Shown: positions 1 to 6,703 of the stretch, piece by piece
How the letters are laid out: each line of letters starts with the position of its first letter
How positions within the stretch are numbered: position 1 is the first letter of the stretch
Assembly: GCA_938009335.1 (NCBI GenBank)
Contig: CALLHT010000058.1
Coordinates: forward strand, 1-13,109
DNA: 13,109 nucleotides
Reading direction: 5' to 3'
Source: an uncultured Rhizobiaceae group bacterium
Lineage (GTDB): Bacteria; Pseudomonadota; Alphaproteobacteria; Rhizobiales; Rhizobiaceae
The notes under the pieces: generated by a model
The model's input: the letters and a program-made list of their open reading frames with translations, nothing else
Told to the model about the DNA's origin: nothing
Database searches by the model: none
Program-made: the position numbers and the translations under genes

Positions 1-92
1 AGGAATCTGGAAGCCGCCACCATCGGGCCCATCGTGTGGGAAGAAGAGGGGCCAATGCCAATCTTGAACAATTCAAAAACCGATAGAAACAT
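1..92 (-). CDS. sdaA: L-serine dehydratase (L-serine ammonia-lyase), N-terminal fragment
   Basis: This is the first 30 codons of a gene that runs out of the window at base 1. It is read on the minus strand from the ATG at 92-90. The peptide contains GIGPSSSHTMGP at about residues 12-23, the hallmark N-terminal motif of the iron-sulfur L-serine dehydratases (SDH beta domain), and it starts with the usual SVFELFKIG lead-in. The family is a cytosolic [4Fe-4S] enzyme that deaminates L-serine to pyruvate and ammonia. The iron-ligating cysteines lie in the C-terminal part, which is not present here. CAGG lies 4 nt before the ATG as a modest ribosome binding site. The next upstream unit ends in a terminator at 188-209, so this gene should have its own promoter in 93-187. 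Identity is strong from the motif; completeness of the rest cannot be judged. Confidence 0.9.
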   Translation of the reverse strand, partial: MFLSVFELFKIGIGPSSSHTMGPMVAASRF

Positions 93-161
93 AGACCTGA
101 TCTCATTTTGTGTTTGTATTGGCACTAATGGACGTAAACGCACAATACAACTGTTTTCCCC

Positions 162-178
162 TCGACACTTGCTGTCGA
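162..178. promoter_or_regulatory. Inverted repeat upstream of sdaA (possible operator)
   Basis: TCGACA (162-167) and TGTCGA (173-178) are perfect 6-bp inverted arms around a 5-bp centre. The repeat sits about 70 bp upstream of the sdaA start and just beyond the terminator of the preceding unit. That is where an operator for a dimeric regulator would be expected, but no regulator can be named and chance is not excluded. Confidence 0.3.
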
Positions 179-187
179 TCCATAAAC

Positions 188-209
188 AAAAACCGGCTAA
201 CGCCGGTTT
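188..209 (-). terminator. Rho-independent terminator of the 42-aa protein unit
   Basis: Arms AAACCGGC (190-197) and GCCGGTTT (202-209) form a perfect 8-bp stem with a 4-nt loop. Read on the minus strand, the stem runs directly into a T5 tract (188-192). It lies 32 nt after the stop codon of the small membrane protein and insulates it from sdaA. Confidence 0.8.
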
Positions 210-241
210 CGAAATGCTCTATCTTGTAGTTTAGAGATTTA

Positions 242-370
242 TTATTGTGCAGCAATTGCGATTGCAGTTTCACCACCACCAAATACACCTGATAAAATCA
301 TCGCTGCTGTAAAGATGCAGATAGCAATACTAGCCACATACCAAACCGATGGTTCAGCTTTTTCGTCCAT
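242..370 (-). CDS. Small single-span membrane protein, 42 aa, function unknown
   Basis: The ATG at 370-368 opens a 42-codon frame ending in tandem TAA codons. The peptide has a short charged head (MDEKAEPS), then an uninterrupted hydrophobic stretch at about residues 9-31 (WYVASIAICIFTAAMILSGV), then a Gly-rich turn and a short Ala/Ile tail. This fits one transmembrane helix. I do not recognise a family. GGGA lies 7 nt before the ATG as a possible ribosome binding site. A promoter at 385-413 and a terminator at 188-209 bracket it, so it forms its own transcription unit, divergent from the permease gene on the other strand. The unit could alternatively be a small RNA, but the composition is protein-like. 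Small inner-membrane proteins often act as subunits or modulators of larger complexes; nothing here shows which. Confidence 0.65.
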   Translation of the reverse strand: MDEKAEPSVWYVASIAICIFTAAMILSGVFGGGETAIAIAAQ

Positions 371-384
371 GTCACGTCCCTGAT

Positions 385-413
385 ATTTTATTTTGACCTT
401 AAGGCCTTGTTAA
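385..413 (-). promoter_or_regulatory. Sigma70-like promoter for the 42-aa protein
   Basis: On the minus strand TTAACA (413-408) is followed after exactly 17 bp by TAAAAT (390-385). Each hexamer matches consensus at 5 of 6 positions. Transcription should start near 378, only about 8 nt before the ATG, so the leader would be very short. The spacer contains the overlapping palindromes CCTTAAGG and AAGGCCTT. Confidence 0.5.
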
Positions 414-458
414 TAGGTGAGATAGTCCCATCTGCTGGAATGCGCAACAGCCACTCAC

Positions 459-467
459 TGCTATATA
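459..467 (+). promoter_or_regulatory. Possible extended -10 promoter for the permease gene
   Basis: TG at 459-460 followed by C and TATATA (462-467) fits an extended -10 element. No good -35 hexamer is seen at the right distance. Predicted transcription start is near 474, inside the hairpin at 467-494. Confidence 0.3.
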
Positions 468-494
468 TGCATTGCTGCCATGCGGCGAATGCAT
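467..494 (+). repeat. Inverted repeat / hairpin ahead of the permease gene
   Basis: ATGCATT (467-473) and AATGCAT (488-494) are perfect 7-bp inverted arms. The interior can add a GCC/GGC stem around ATGC. The arm overlaps the ATG at 493, an alternative permease start, which argues for a start further downstream. It may be an operator or a leader hairpin. Confidence 0.4.
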
Positions 495-552
495 GGCAAA
501 AACATGGTGGAAAGATGACGGTTGCGATAGACATAAAGCCCGCCGCCTCCTC

Positions 553-1464
553 ATGCAGGATAACCCTTTGTCAGAAATAACAAAACCAACGTTGCGAGAT
601 ATCGCATTACTGCTGGCGATTGCCATTATTTGGGGATCTGCCTTCAGTTCTATTAAAGTGCTGGTTGCAGAGACGGGAGCACTTTGGGGTGCCGCATTGC
701 GCGTTTCGTTTGGGTTTTTAGCTGTCTTGCCGTTTTTGGTGTTGTTGAAGCAGCAGTTCAAACTACCAAAAAACCAGTTATCCGGTATCGCAATTGTTGC
801 GCTTTTGAACATGGTCATCCCGTTCATTCTTATTTCTTGGGCGCTGAAGCATATCGATGCGGGCGTGGGTTCGCTGCTTTTGGGGGTGACGCCTTTTATT
901 GCGATGATCATTGGTCACTTCACCACCAAAGATGAACGCATCACCAAAGGTCGCGCCTTGGCAGTGCTGTTTGCTATGACCGGGATTTCTGTTCTTGTCG
1001 GCCCGCAGGCGTTTCAAGGGTTAGGGTCGTCAGCGTTCCTCGCGCAATTGGCCGTGGTTGCATCTGGTGCGTGTTATGTGATTGCGGGCTTCGTCATGCG
1101 GCGAATTGATCTCGATCCGGTTCTGTTCACGGTTTACGCACTTGGCGCAGGATCAATCATGCTGGTTGCTGTTGCGTGGGTCGGAGCAGGGGTGCCCAAC
1201 CTCGCGTTAAGCGGAACGGCTTGGATCAATCTTATTTGGCTTGGGATAGCACCGACCGGATTGGCGTATCTCATGCGCTACTGGCTCGTTCGGCGTTTAG
1301 GCGTTTCAACCTTCGCACTCGCGATGAATGCTGTGCCGATATTCGGAATTTTGATCGGAGCATTGTATCTTGGTGAAGTTATCCACTGGACAACACTGCT
1401 TGCGCTTGCTTTTGTCTTGTGCGGTCTGATGATCGCCAGAATGACGACACCCAAAACTTCGTAA
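553..1464 (+). CDS. EamA-family (DMT superfamily) membrane permease
   Basis: This is a 303-residue inner-membrane protein of the drug/metabolite transporter superfamily. About ten hydrophobic segments form two EamA repeats. The first opens with IIWGSAFSSIK near residue 18. The second holds APTGLAYLMRYWLVRRLG and the typical late ALYLGE motif at about residues 270-275. The length matches the family. Such permeases export amino acids, metabolites or drugs by secondary transport; the substrate cannot be read from sequence. The start is uncertain. ATG 553 gives the usual length but has no clear ribosome binding site. TTG 568 has AGGA 6 nt upstream. ATG 493 and TTG 472 would add a charged, unlikely extension. 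The next gene begins directly after its stop, suggesting co-transcription. Confidence 0.85.
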   Translation: MQDNPLSEITKPTLRDIALLLAIAIIWGSAFSSIKVLVAETGALWGAALRVSFGFLAVLPFLVLLKQQFKLPKNQLSGIAIVALLNMVIPFILISWALKHIDAGVGSLLLGVTPFIAMIIGHFTTKDERITKGRALAVLFAMTGISVLVGPQAFQGLGSSAFLAQLAVVASGACYVIAGFVMRRIDLDPVLFTVYALGAGSIMLVAVAWVGAGVPNLALSGTAWINLIWLGIAPTGLAYLMRYWLVRRLGVSTFALAMNAVPIFGILIGALYLGEVIHWTTLLALAFVLCGLMIARMTTPKTS

Positions 1465-1500
1465 ATGCGTGTTCTGGGTTCAAGAAAGAGCCCGAGAAGC

Positions 1501-2247
1501 ATGACGCCCCAAAGTCAACGTATAGAGTTTCTGGATTTTGCGCGTGGCGTTGCTTTGATTGCCATGACAATCTTCCACTTCGCGTTTGATCTGGAGTTGT
1601 TTGGCTTTCAGGAGAAGGGCTTTATTACTCAGCCTCACTGGAAGTATTTCGCGCGTGCTATTGCGTCTTCATTCCTCATTCTAACGGGCTTCAGTCTGTA
1701 TCTGGCGCATGCGGGTGGGGTGCATTGGGCTAAATGGCGCAAAAGGCTGTTGATGATTGCAGGCGCAGCACTCGTCATCACCATTGCCACATTTTTTGCG
1801 ACACCTGACCAATACATCTTCTTTGGCATCCTGCATCAGATTGCATTCGCCAGTGTCGTTGGCCTAGTCTTTACTCACATGCCGTGGATGATGACACTGC
1901 TTTTCGCCGGAATTGTTTTCTGGATCGGGCAAACCACGCATTTAGAGCTGTTCGATCCGCAATGGTTATGGTGGACGGGCTTGTCCGCGGTTACCCCGAA
2001 CTCCAGCGACTTTGTTCCGGTGTTCCCTTGGTTTTCCGCCCCGCTACTAGGGATCGCATTAGCAAAACTATCAAGTGAACAAGGTTGGATTAACGCGTTG
2101 GCGGCTCCGAAGTTCAACGGAAAATTGGGCCGGCTCCTCAAGTTCTTAGGGCGAAATAGTTTGGTCTATTACCTAATTCATCAGCCGATCATGATCGGTC
2201 TGATACTGGCGTTCGCATTCGCCAGCGGGCATCTGACGTTCAGCTGA
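1501..2247 (+). CDS. DUF1624 / HGSNAT-like membrane acyltransferase
   Basis: This 248-residue polytopic membrane protein resembles the bacterial DUF1624 family (catalytic part of heparan-alpha-glucosaminide N-acetyltransferase). It starts with RIEFLDFARGVALIAMTIFH, followed by the HFAFDL motif that carries the family's conserved His and Asp. Near the C-terminus is GRNSLVYYLIHQP, a characteristic signature. About seven hydrophobic helices are visible. The family is thought to transfer acetyl groups across the membrane to sugars or envelope glycans; the bacterial substrate is not known. I chose ATG 1501, where the conserved region begins shortly after. An in-frame ATG at 1465, directly behind the permease stop, would add 12 basic residues. 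The gene is probably co-transcribed with the permease. Its stop is 2 nt from the stop of the convergent GNAT gene, and no terminator hairpin is seen between them. Confidence 0.8.
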   Translation: MTPQSQRIEFLDFARGVALIAMTIFHFAFDLELFGFQEKGFITQPHWKYFARAIASSFLILTGFSLYLAHAGGVHWAKWRKRLLMIAGAALVITIATFFATPDQYIFFGILHQIAFASVVGLVFTHMPWMMTLLFAGIVFWIGQTTHLELFDPQWLWWTGLSAVTPNSSDFVPVFPWFSAPLLGIALAKLSSEQGWINALAAPKFNGKLGRLLKFLGRNSLVYYLIHQPIMIGLILAFAFASGHLTFS

Positions 2248-2249
2248 GA

Positions 2250-2693
2250 CTACGGCCGGTTGTATTTGATAAACGGCGTCAGTTTGGCCACTTTGTCATA
2301 AAGCGCACGGCCTGCTTCATTAAAGTCTTGTGTAAGCCAGTAGACCGTTTCGGCATCGGATTGATCCGCGGCTTTATACACCGCTTCAATAAGCGCCCGT
2401 CCAACGCCTTTGCTACGCGCTTCAGGTGAGGTGAACAGATCATTCAGATAGATACGCTGTTTGTCTGACCAGCAGGACCCGTGGAAAAGATAATGCGTGA
2501 ACCCGAGAATCTTTCCATTCTGCTCTGCTACGAGACAAATCGGATCTTGTGGCTTGTTGCCCAGCAATCGCATCCAAAGACCATCGGTGACGTGATCCAA
2601 ATTGGTTTCATAAAATTCCTGATAGCCTTTCCACAGAACCTCCCATTGCGCGCGATCATCCTCGCGGGCAGGGCGCACAATCAGGTCGGTCAC
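2250..2693 (-). CDS. GNAT-family N-acetyltransferase
   Basis: This is a 147-residue cytosolic acetyl-CoA-dependent acetyltransferase. The N-terminus LIVRPAREDDRAQW is the usual GNAT beta1-alpha1 opening. The acetyl-CoA pyrophosphate-binding motif A is LNDLFTSPEARSKGVGRALI (R-x-x-G-x-G) at about residues 82-101. The motif B region near the end contains FNEAGRALYDKV. The acceptor could be an amine metabolite or a protein N-terminus and cannot be assigned. The start is GTG at 2693-2691, which overlaps the TGA of the MerR gene by 4 nt (GTGA). A longer frame begins upstream inside the regulator gene but adds only non-conserved residues. The overlap implies translational coupling and a shared mRNA with the regulator. 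Confidence 0.88.
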   Translation of the reverse strand: MTDLIVRPAREDDRAQWEVLWKGYQEFYETNLDHVTDGLWMRLLGNKPQDPICLVAEQNGKILGFTHYLFHGSCWSDKQRIYLNDLFTSPEARSKGVGRALIEAVYKAADQSDAETVYWLTQDFNEAGRALYDKVAKLTPFIKYNRP

Positions 2694-3091
2694 CGGCTCA
2701 CACCCAATTCGGCAAGTCGCTCCACGCATTGCTCTTCAATCTGATCAAATTCAGAGATTGTCTCTTCAATGTCCTGGCGTTTCTGTTTCAACTGGTCCCG
2801 CTTTTCTTTCACGCGATCAATGAGCAGTTGGAGTTGGCCGGCTTCTCCCGGCGGCTCTTTATACATCGCCATGATTTCTTGAATCTCGGCAATTGAGAAC
2901 CCAAGGCGTTTGCCACGCAGGATAAACATCAACAGGCGGCGGTCAGAAGGGCGAAAGAGACGCGTACGACCTTGTCGTAAAGGTGTGATCAAACCTTCGT
3001 CTTCATAGAAGCGAATGGTTCGCGTTGAGACATCAAATTCTTTCGTTAAATCAGTGATGCTGTAATATTCTGTTCTATCAATTTTATTCAC
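2690..3091 (-). CDS. MerR-family transcriptional regulator, LiuR-like
   Basis: This 133-residue dimeric DNA-binding protein has a winged helix-turn-helix at about residues 10-75. ITDLTKEFDVSTRTIRFYED is the recognition unit, followed by the wing RTRLFRPSDRR and the second helix pair RGKRLGFSIAEIQEI. A long charged coiled coil (residues 85-128) mediates dimerisation in this family. There is no C-terminal Cys metal-binding cluster, so it is not a metal or SoxR-type sensor. The RGKRLGFS...EIQEIMAMY pattern is closest to the LiuR/IvdR group that controls branched-chain amino acid and fatty-acid breakdown genes, but none of those genes are in view. The start is GTG, with AGGA 6 nt upstream (3098-3101). 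The downstream partner is the overlapping acetyltransferase gene. Confidence 0.88.
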   Translation of the reverse strand: MNKIDRTEYYSITDLTKEFDVSTRTIRFYEDEGLITPLRQGRTRLFRPSDRRLLMFILRGKRLGFSIAEIQEIMAMYKEPPGEAGQLQLLIDRVKEKRDQLKQKRQDIEETISEFDQIEEQCVERLAELGVSR

Positions 3092-3120
3092 AGTGTTTCC
3101 TAAACCTGCCCCCAGACGTT

Positions 3121-3136
3121 CTTACGTAAAAGTAAG
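3121..3136. promoter_or_regulatory. Inverted repeat upstream of the MerR gene (possible autoregulatory operator)
   Basis: CTTAC (3121-3125) and GTAAG (3132-3136) flank GTAAAA, giving the TTAC...GTAA symmetry typical of MerR-class operators. It lies 29 bp before the GTG start. No clean -35/-10 pair surrounds it, so its role is inferred from position and symmetry. Confidence 0.35.
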
Positions 3137-3221
3137 TCAGAAGGTAAGGTGCCTGTGTTTTCAATAGAAATCAAGCGCGTAACCACGTTACACCCGTTTG
3201 TTTGGTAAATGGTCCTGAGCC

Positions 3222-4643
3222 CTAGATCGCAAACCACCAGGAGGCGAGGCCGAGGAAGGCGAAAAAACCGATGACATCTGTCACGGTTGTCACGAAGACG
3301 CTTGATGCAATAGCGGGGTCTATATTCCATTTATCCAGAGCTAGTGGAATTAAGATACCAGCCAAGGCGGCTGAAATCATATTGATGACCATCGCAATGC
3401 CAATCACGACGCCCAAACTCGAATTGGAGAACCAAACGGCCGCGACAGCGCCAATCAGCAACGCAAACAAAATGCCGTTTATAAGCCCAACTAAAAACTC
3501 ACGTCTAATGGTACGCATGGCGTTGTAAGAATCGATATCTTTGGTGGCGATAGCTCGAACCACAACAGTCATGGATTGTGTTCCTGCATTCCCACCCATT
3601 GAAGCGACTATCGGCATCAAAACCGCCAGCGCCACCATTTCTTCAATGGTTGCATCGAACAATCCAATGATAACGGAGGCGAAAATCGCGGTAAGCAGAT
3701 TCAAAAACAGCCATGTAAAGCGCGAGCGGGTGGTCTCGACCACATTATCAGAGAGTTCTTCGTCGCCGACACCAGCCAGACGCTTAATGTCTTCGTCAGC
3801 CTCCTGCTGGATAACATCAACAACGTCATCAATCGTCAAAACGCCAACAAGCCGACCAATGTCATCCGTCACAGCAGCGGATACCAGGTCATACTGTTCG
3901 AAAACATAAGCGGCTTCTTCTTGGTCGAGGTTTGCATCAATGGGATGAACGCTTTTCTCTTTAATCTCCGCAATCACGATATCACGCTTAGCCCTGAGCA
4001 ACCGGTCAAGCGCAACATATCCGTCTAGTTTAAAAGACGGATCCACAACGAATATCTCGTGAAACTTTTCCGGCAGATCATTGTCCTCGCGCATAAAGTC
4101 GATGGTTTGTCCAACCGTCCAAAACGGCGGCACGGCAATAAACTCGGTCTGCATGCGCCGTCCGGCAGTTTCTTCCGGGTAGTCAAGTGATCGTCGAAGT
4201 CTAAGGCGTTCTTCAAAAGGCACTTTTGAAAGAATGTCATCCTGGTCCGCGACCTCCATATCTTCCAAAATGAAGACAGCATCATCGGAGTCGAGGTCTG
4301 TAACCGCTTTCGCGACCACTTGGTTCGGCAGTTCATTGACCACCTGCAGACGGATTGCTTCGTCAACTTCGGTAAGAGATGCAAAATCAAACTTGTCGCC
4401 TGTGAGGCCCACAAGCAAAATACGTTCATCTGCTTCAAGTGTTTCGAGAAGATCGCCAAGTTCAGATTCGTGCAGCGCATAAACGATGTCACGAAGTTTC
4501 TTTGCGTCATCTTCCTCAATCAGAGAACGAACGTGAGATACAAACTCAGGCCGAAGTGTATCGTCTGGCGTGTAGATCCCCGCATCAGCGGGAGCGGTTT
4601 CTTCGTGAAGTGATATGTCCTGATCGTGTGATTCCATGCACAT
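3222..4643 (-). CDS. mgtE: MgtE-family magnesium channel/transporter
   Basis: This 473-residue inner-membrane protein has the full MgtE layout. The cytosolic N domain (about residues 30-140) is rich in Asp/Glu pairs and contains LRDIVYALHESELGDLLETL. A tandem CBS pair follows (about 145-265, including VLTIDDVVDVIQQEADEDI). A five-helix pore domain runs from about residue 290 to the end. The pore signature GGNAGTQSMTVVVRAIA and the late helix DPAIASSVFVTTVTDVIGFF (D442, D456) are intact. The N and CBS domains act as a Mg2+ sensor that closes the pore when internal Mg2+ is high. The start is ATG 4643 or ATG 4637; neither has a clear ribosome binding site. It is separated from the upstream TadG-like gene by a terminator and from the downstream regulator gene by about 130 nt. 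No M-box-type leader fits in the 79-nt upstream gap. Confidence 0.96.
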   Translation of the reverse strand: MCMESHDQDISLHEETAPADAGIYTPDDTLRPEFVSHVRSLIEEDDAKKLRDIVYALHESELGDLLETLEADERILLVGLTGDKFDFASLTEVDEAIRLQVVNELPNQVVAKAVTDLDSDDAVFILEDMEVADQDDILSKVPFEERLRLRRSLDYPEETAGRRMQTEFIAVPPFWTVGQTIDFMREDNDLPEKFHEIFVVDPSFKLDGYVALDRLLRAKRDIVIAEIKEKSVHPIDANLDQEEAAYVFEQYDLVSAAVTDDIGRLVGVLTIDDVVDVIQQEADEDIKRLAGVGDEELSDNVVETTRSRFTWLFLNLLTAIFASVIIGLFDATIEEMVALAVLMPIVASMGGNAGTQSMTVVVRAIATKDIDSYNAMRTIRREFLVGLINGILFALLIGAVAAVWFSNSSLGVVIGIAMVINMISAALAGILIPLALDKWNIDPAIASSVFVTTVTDVIGFFAFLGLASWWFAI

Positions 4644-4667
4644 GTTATAGCGCGCGTGCAGGGCTCA

Positions 4668-4673
4668 AGTATA
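4668..4673 (-). promoter_or_regulatory. Possible -10 element of mgtE
   Basis: On the minus strand TATACT (4673-4668) matches the -10 consensus at 5 of 6 positions. It directly follows the T-tract of the upstream terminator. No convincing -35 lies 16-18 bp away, since that position is inside the terminator hairpin. The leader would be about 18 nt. Confidence 0.3.
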
Positions 4674-4699
4674 AAAAAATCCCGCCAGAGCGGGATTTT
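4673..4699 (-). terminator. Rho-independent terminator of the TadG-like gene
   Basis: AAAATCCCGC (4676-4685) and GCGGGATTTT (4690-4699) form a perfect 10-bp stem with a 4-nt loop. On the minus strand it is followed by a T-tract (4679-4673). It lies 24 nt after the TadG-like stop codon and immediately ahead of mgtE. Confidence 0.88.
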
Positions 4700-4722
4700 C
4701 AAAGTGTTATTTTTAGCTGCAC

Positions 4723-6081
4723 TTATTCACTCAGATAGAGTGACGTCAATTGACTGGAAATCGATTCAAATGCACTTGCAAGCGCTGCTGCATCGGCGGC
4801 CGCATAATAGTTGTTCGAATCTGTTGAACAAGATTTCAGCATCTGCAGCGTTCCTGTCGGGATCGATGTGCCAAACCCGATGGTGTAAACGGTGATATCC
4901 TGATCTTTGATCTCATCACACAATTTCAGTGTAACTTTATTGGCTTCGTTTGGATCACCACCATTGTGGCGTGTGCTATCTGTAGTTGAAACAGATGTTA
5001 CATTTTCGCCATCGGTCATCAGAATGAGTACTTTTTTAGTGCCTGCATTGGAATAACTTGTGCCGCCTGTAAAAGGTGCCGCAGGTGAAAGGACACGTAA
5101 GCCCCAAGTCAATCCGGAAGGGATATAAGTGTCGCGATTCGGGACGAGGTTGTTGATTGCAGTTTTTAGTTGGTTAGCGCTTGTGGTTAGTGGCGTCAGA
5201 GGGGTGCCACATGAAAAACCAGCCAGGCCGGGAACCCTAGTCGCATAGCTGCGATCTTCGATGTTAAGAGGGGATGGTCGTGATCCGACACACCCATTCC
5301 AGGTTGTTGTAACATCGCCACATTGTTCTTCCTCAGGACCGTATTCAATATTCTGACAAATATTAACCGTGTAAGGGACGCCATCATTGTAGCGCGTTTC
5401 ATCCGAACAATTTGACTGCGAAAGTATCGGACGAACCATTTGGCAGATGTTTTGTGTTTCATCATCTGGAGCATCCAACCAAGACGCGCCGCGTTGGTTG
5501 GTTCCGACATTGACGTAGTCTGAAAATGGGACGAGACCAAATTTTACTCTGGGCTGGCCTGTATTGAATGCTGAAATATCATCGACGAATTTGGTCGCAG
5601 AGGCTTTCAACGCATCCATTTTGCCATCAAGTGACATGGAGTTTGTCGAATCAAGAACCAAAGCAACTTCAAAATCTCCGCCTGAGAGGTTTATTGTTGA
5701 GGCGATTTCATAGTTGATTTTATCGATGCCTGCGATTCTCATGAACGCGGTGTCATAGGATGAAGTAGCACTGAGTCTAAAACGATTGCGGCTGCTATTG
5801 GGGGCGAATTTAATACCTGTTATCGCAGCAAAGTCTTCTGGACTAAGGTTCGCTTTCAAGAATTCCGTCGCATCTTGCTTTAGTTGTGAATTTGACTTTG
5901 TAAGCGCGTCTTGACCAATTGAGAGCACAGCTGCATCAACCGCATTCTTGAGTTTTGATTGTTTTGCGCTGTAGCCAGTATAATCAACGGCTGAACCGAT
6001 TGACAGCATAATGGGTACGATAAGGAGTGCGGCGGTAACGGCAATATTGCCATCACGTTCAGAAATAAATTTTTTGTACAT
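4723..6081 (-). CDS. TadG-like Flp pilus-assembly protein with von Willebrand A domain
   Basis: This is a 452-residue secreted or membrane-anchored protein. The N-terminus ERDGNIAVTAALLIVPIML...AVDYTGY is the TadE/TadG-type leader helix (Pfam Tad), followed by a helical stretch rich in Ala/Lys. A von Willebrand A domain starts at about residue 136. Its metal-ion-dependent adhesion site reads VALVLDSTNSMS (D144, T146, S148), with a later LILMTDGEN (D357). Between these lies an insert of about 80 residues with six cysteines (C213, C225, C242, C254, C264, C291), probably disulfide-bonded in the periplasm. TadG-like pseudopilin-related proteins help assemble or anchor type IVc (Tad/Flp) pili. No other tad gene (cpa, rcp, tadA-F) is in the window, so it appears to be an orphan copy. 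The start is ATG 6081 with only a weak upstream GAG. It is transcribed alone and ends at a strong terminator. Confidence 0.85.
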   Translation of the reverse strand: MYKKFISERDGNIAVTAALLIVPIMLSIGSAVDYTGYSAKQSKLKNAVDAAVLSIGQDALTKSNSQLKQDATEFLKANLSPEDFAAITGIKFAPNSSRNRFRLSATSSYDTAFMRIAGIDKINYEIASTINLSGGDFEVALVLDSTNSMSLDGKMDALKASATKFVDDISAFNTGQPRVKFGLVPFSDYVNVGTNQRGASWLDAPDDETQNICQMVRPILSQSNCSDETRYNDGVPYTVNICQNIEYGPEEEQCGDVTTTWNGCVGSRPSPLNIEDRSYATRVPGLAGFSCGTPLTPLTTSANQLKTAINNLVPNRDTYIPSGLTWGLRVLSPAAPFTGGTSYSNAGTKKVLILMTDGENVTSVSTTDSTRHNGGDPNEANKVTLKLCDEIKDQDITVYTIGFGTSIPTGTLQMLKSCSTDSNNYYAAADAAALASAFESISSQLTSLYLSE

Positions 6082-6674
6082 TGTGGATCTCGGGGGCTTA
6101 TGTTTAATTGCGCGATCATAACAACCGTAGGTTTAAAAAAAGTTCCAAGAAACTCGAATATTCGGGTATTTTGCTACGCTTTGTTAAGCATGAGAGAGAG
6201 CAGTTAAGATGTGTCTGCCTCTTATTCCCAGAACACACCTTTGAGCGTGTGACGGGCGTTTCGATTCGCCTCAACTGAATAATTTATACAGCGGGAATCG
6301 CAGAGTCCTGAAATTGTTAAAAATTCAATACCAAAAATATAGGGATATAGGGGTGAATCGATACAAGATGTTGAAAAAACAATGAATCTTTTTTTCAAGT
6401 GTTTTCCACGCAATCCACATTCTACCCACTACATGTAGTTTTTTTGGTAAATATGACGACAATATCTTGACGATGGTTTTTTGGTCTGGCTAATCTCGCC
6501 TTCAGTTGAGTTGGACCGAATTACGGATTGGGGGGAGGCGAAAGCTTCTGCGAGACGAGATACGGTTCTTTCCAGTAAATGCGTTGATTTTGCTTCGAAA
6601 ATGAGAGTTTTCAGGAGGCGGATTAATTGCGCCTGATGGGGGAATTTCGGCTACAAAAAGTGATTTAAATATCG
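6082..6674. other. Gene-free intergenic region between the divergent TadG-like gene and nrdJ
   Basis: I see no credible gene in these roughly 590 bases; the only frame over 60 codons starts with TTG, has no ribosome binding site and looks non-coding. The region is A+T-rich, with several A and T tracts. It contains a 10-bp palindrome CGAATATTCG (6155-6164) about 75 bp upstream of the TadG-like start and a 12-bp palindrome ACTACATGTAGT (6428-6439) followed by a T-run. Five GANTC methylation sites fall between 6263 and 6388. Confidence 0.6.
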
Positions 6675-6703
6675 TTGTGAAAATGTTCTGTTAACACTAT
6701 ATT
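6675..6703 (+). promoter_or_regulatory. Promoter of nrdJ
   Basis: TTGTGA (6675-6680) is followed after exactly 17 bp by TATATT (6698-6703). Predicted transcription start is near 6710, leaving a leader of about 227 nt. The -10 hexamer lies inside the first NrdR-like box, so bound NrdR would block RNA polymerase. Confidence 0.6.

Noticed and set aside
34..234. Plus-strand frame across the left edge (66 codons)
   Set aside because: It is the shadow of the sdaA N-terminus on the other strand, then runs through the terminator hairpin. The minus-strand reading gives the serine dehydratase signature.
3179..3191. GTAAC-CAC-GTTAC hairpin after mgtE as a terminator
   Set aside because: Only a 5-bp stem with a 3-nt loop and no T-run on the relevant strand.
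3100..3330. 76-codon minus-strand frame overlapping the mgtE 3' end
   Set aside because: It is an out-of-frame shadow of mgtE extended into the intergenic gap, with no support of its own.
6222..6413. 63-codon minus-strand frame in the nrdJ upstream region
   Set aside because: TTG start, no ribosome binding site, low-information peptide and no family resemblance.
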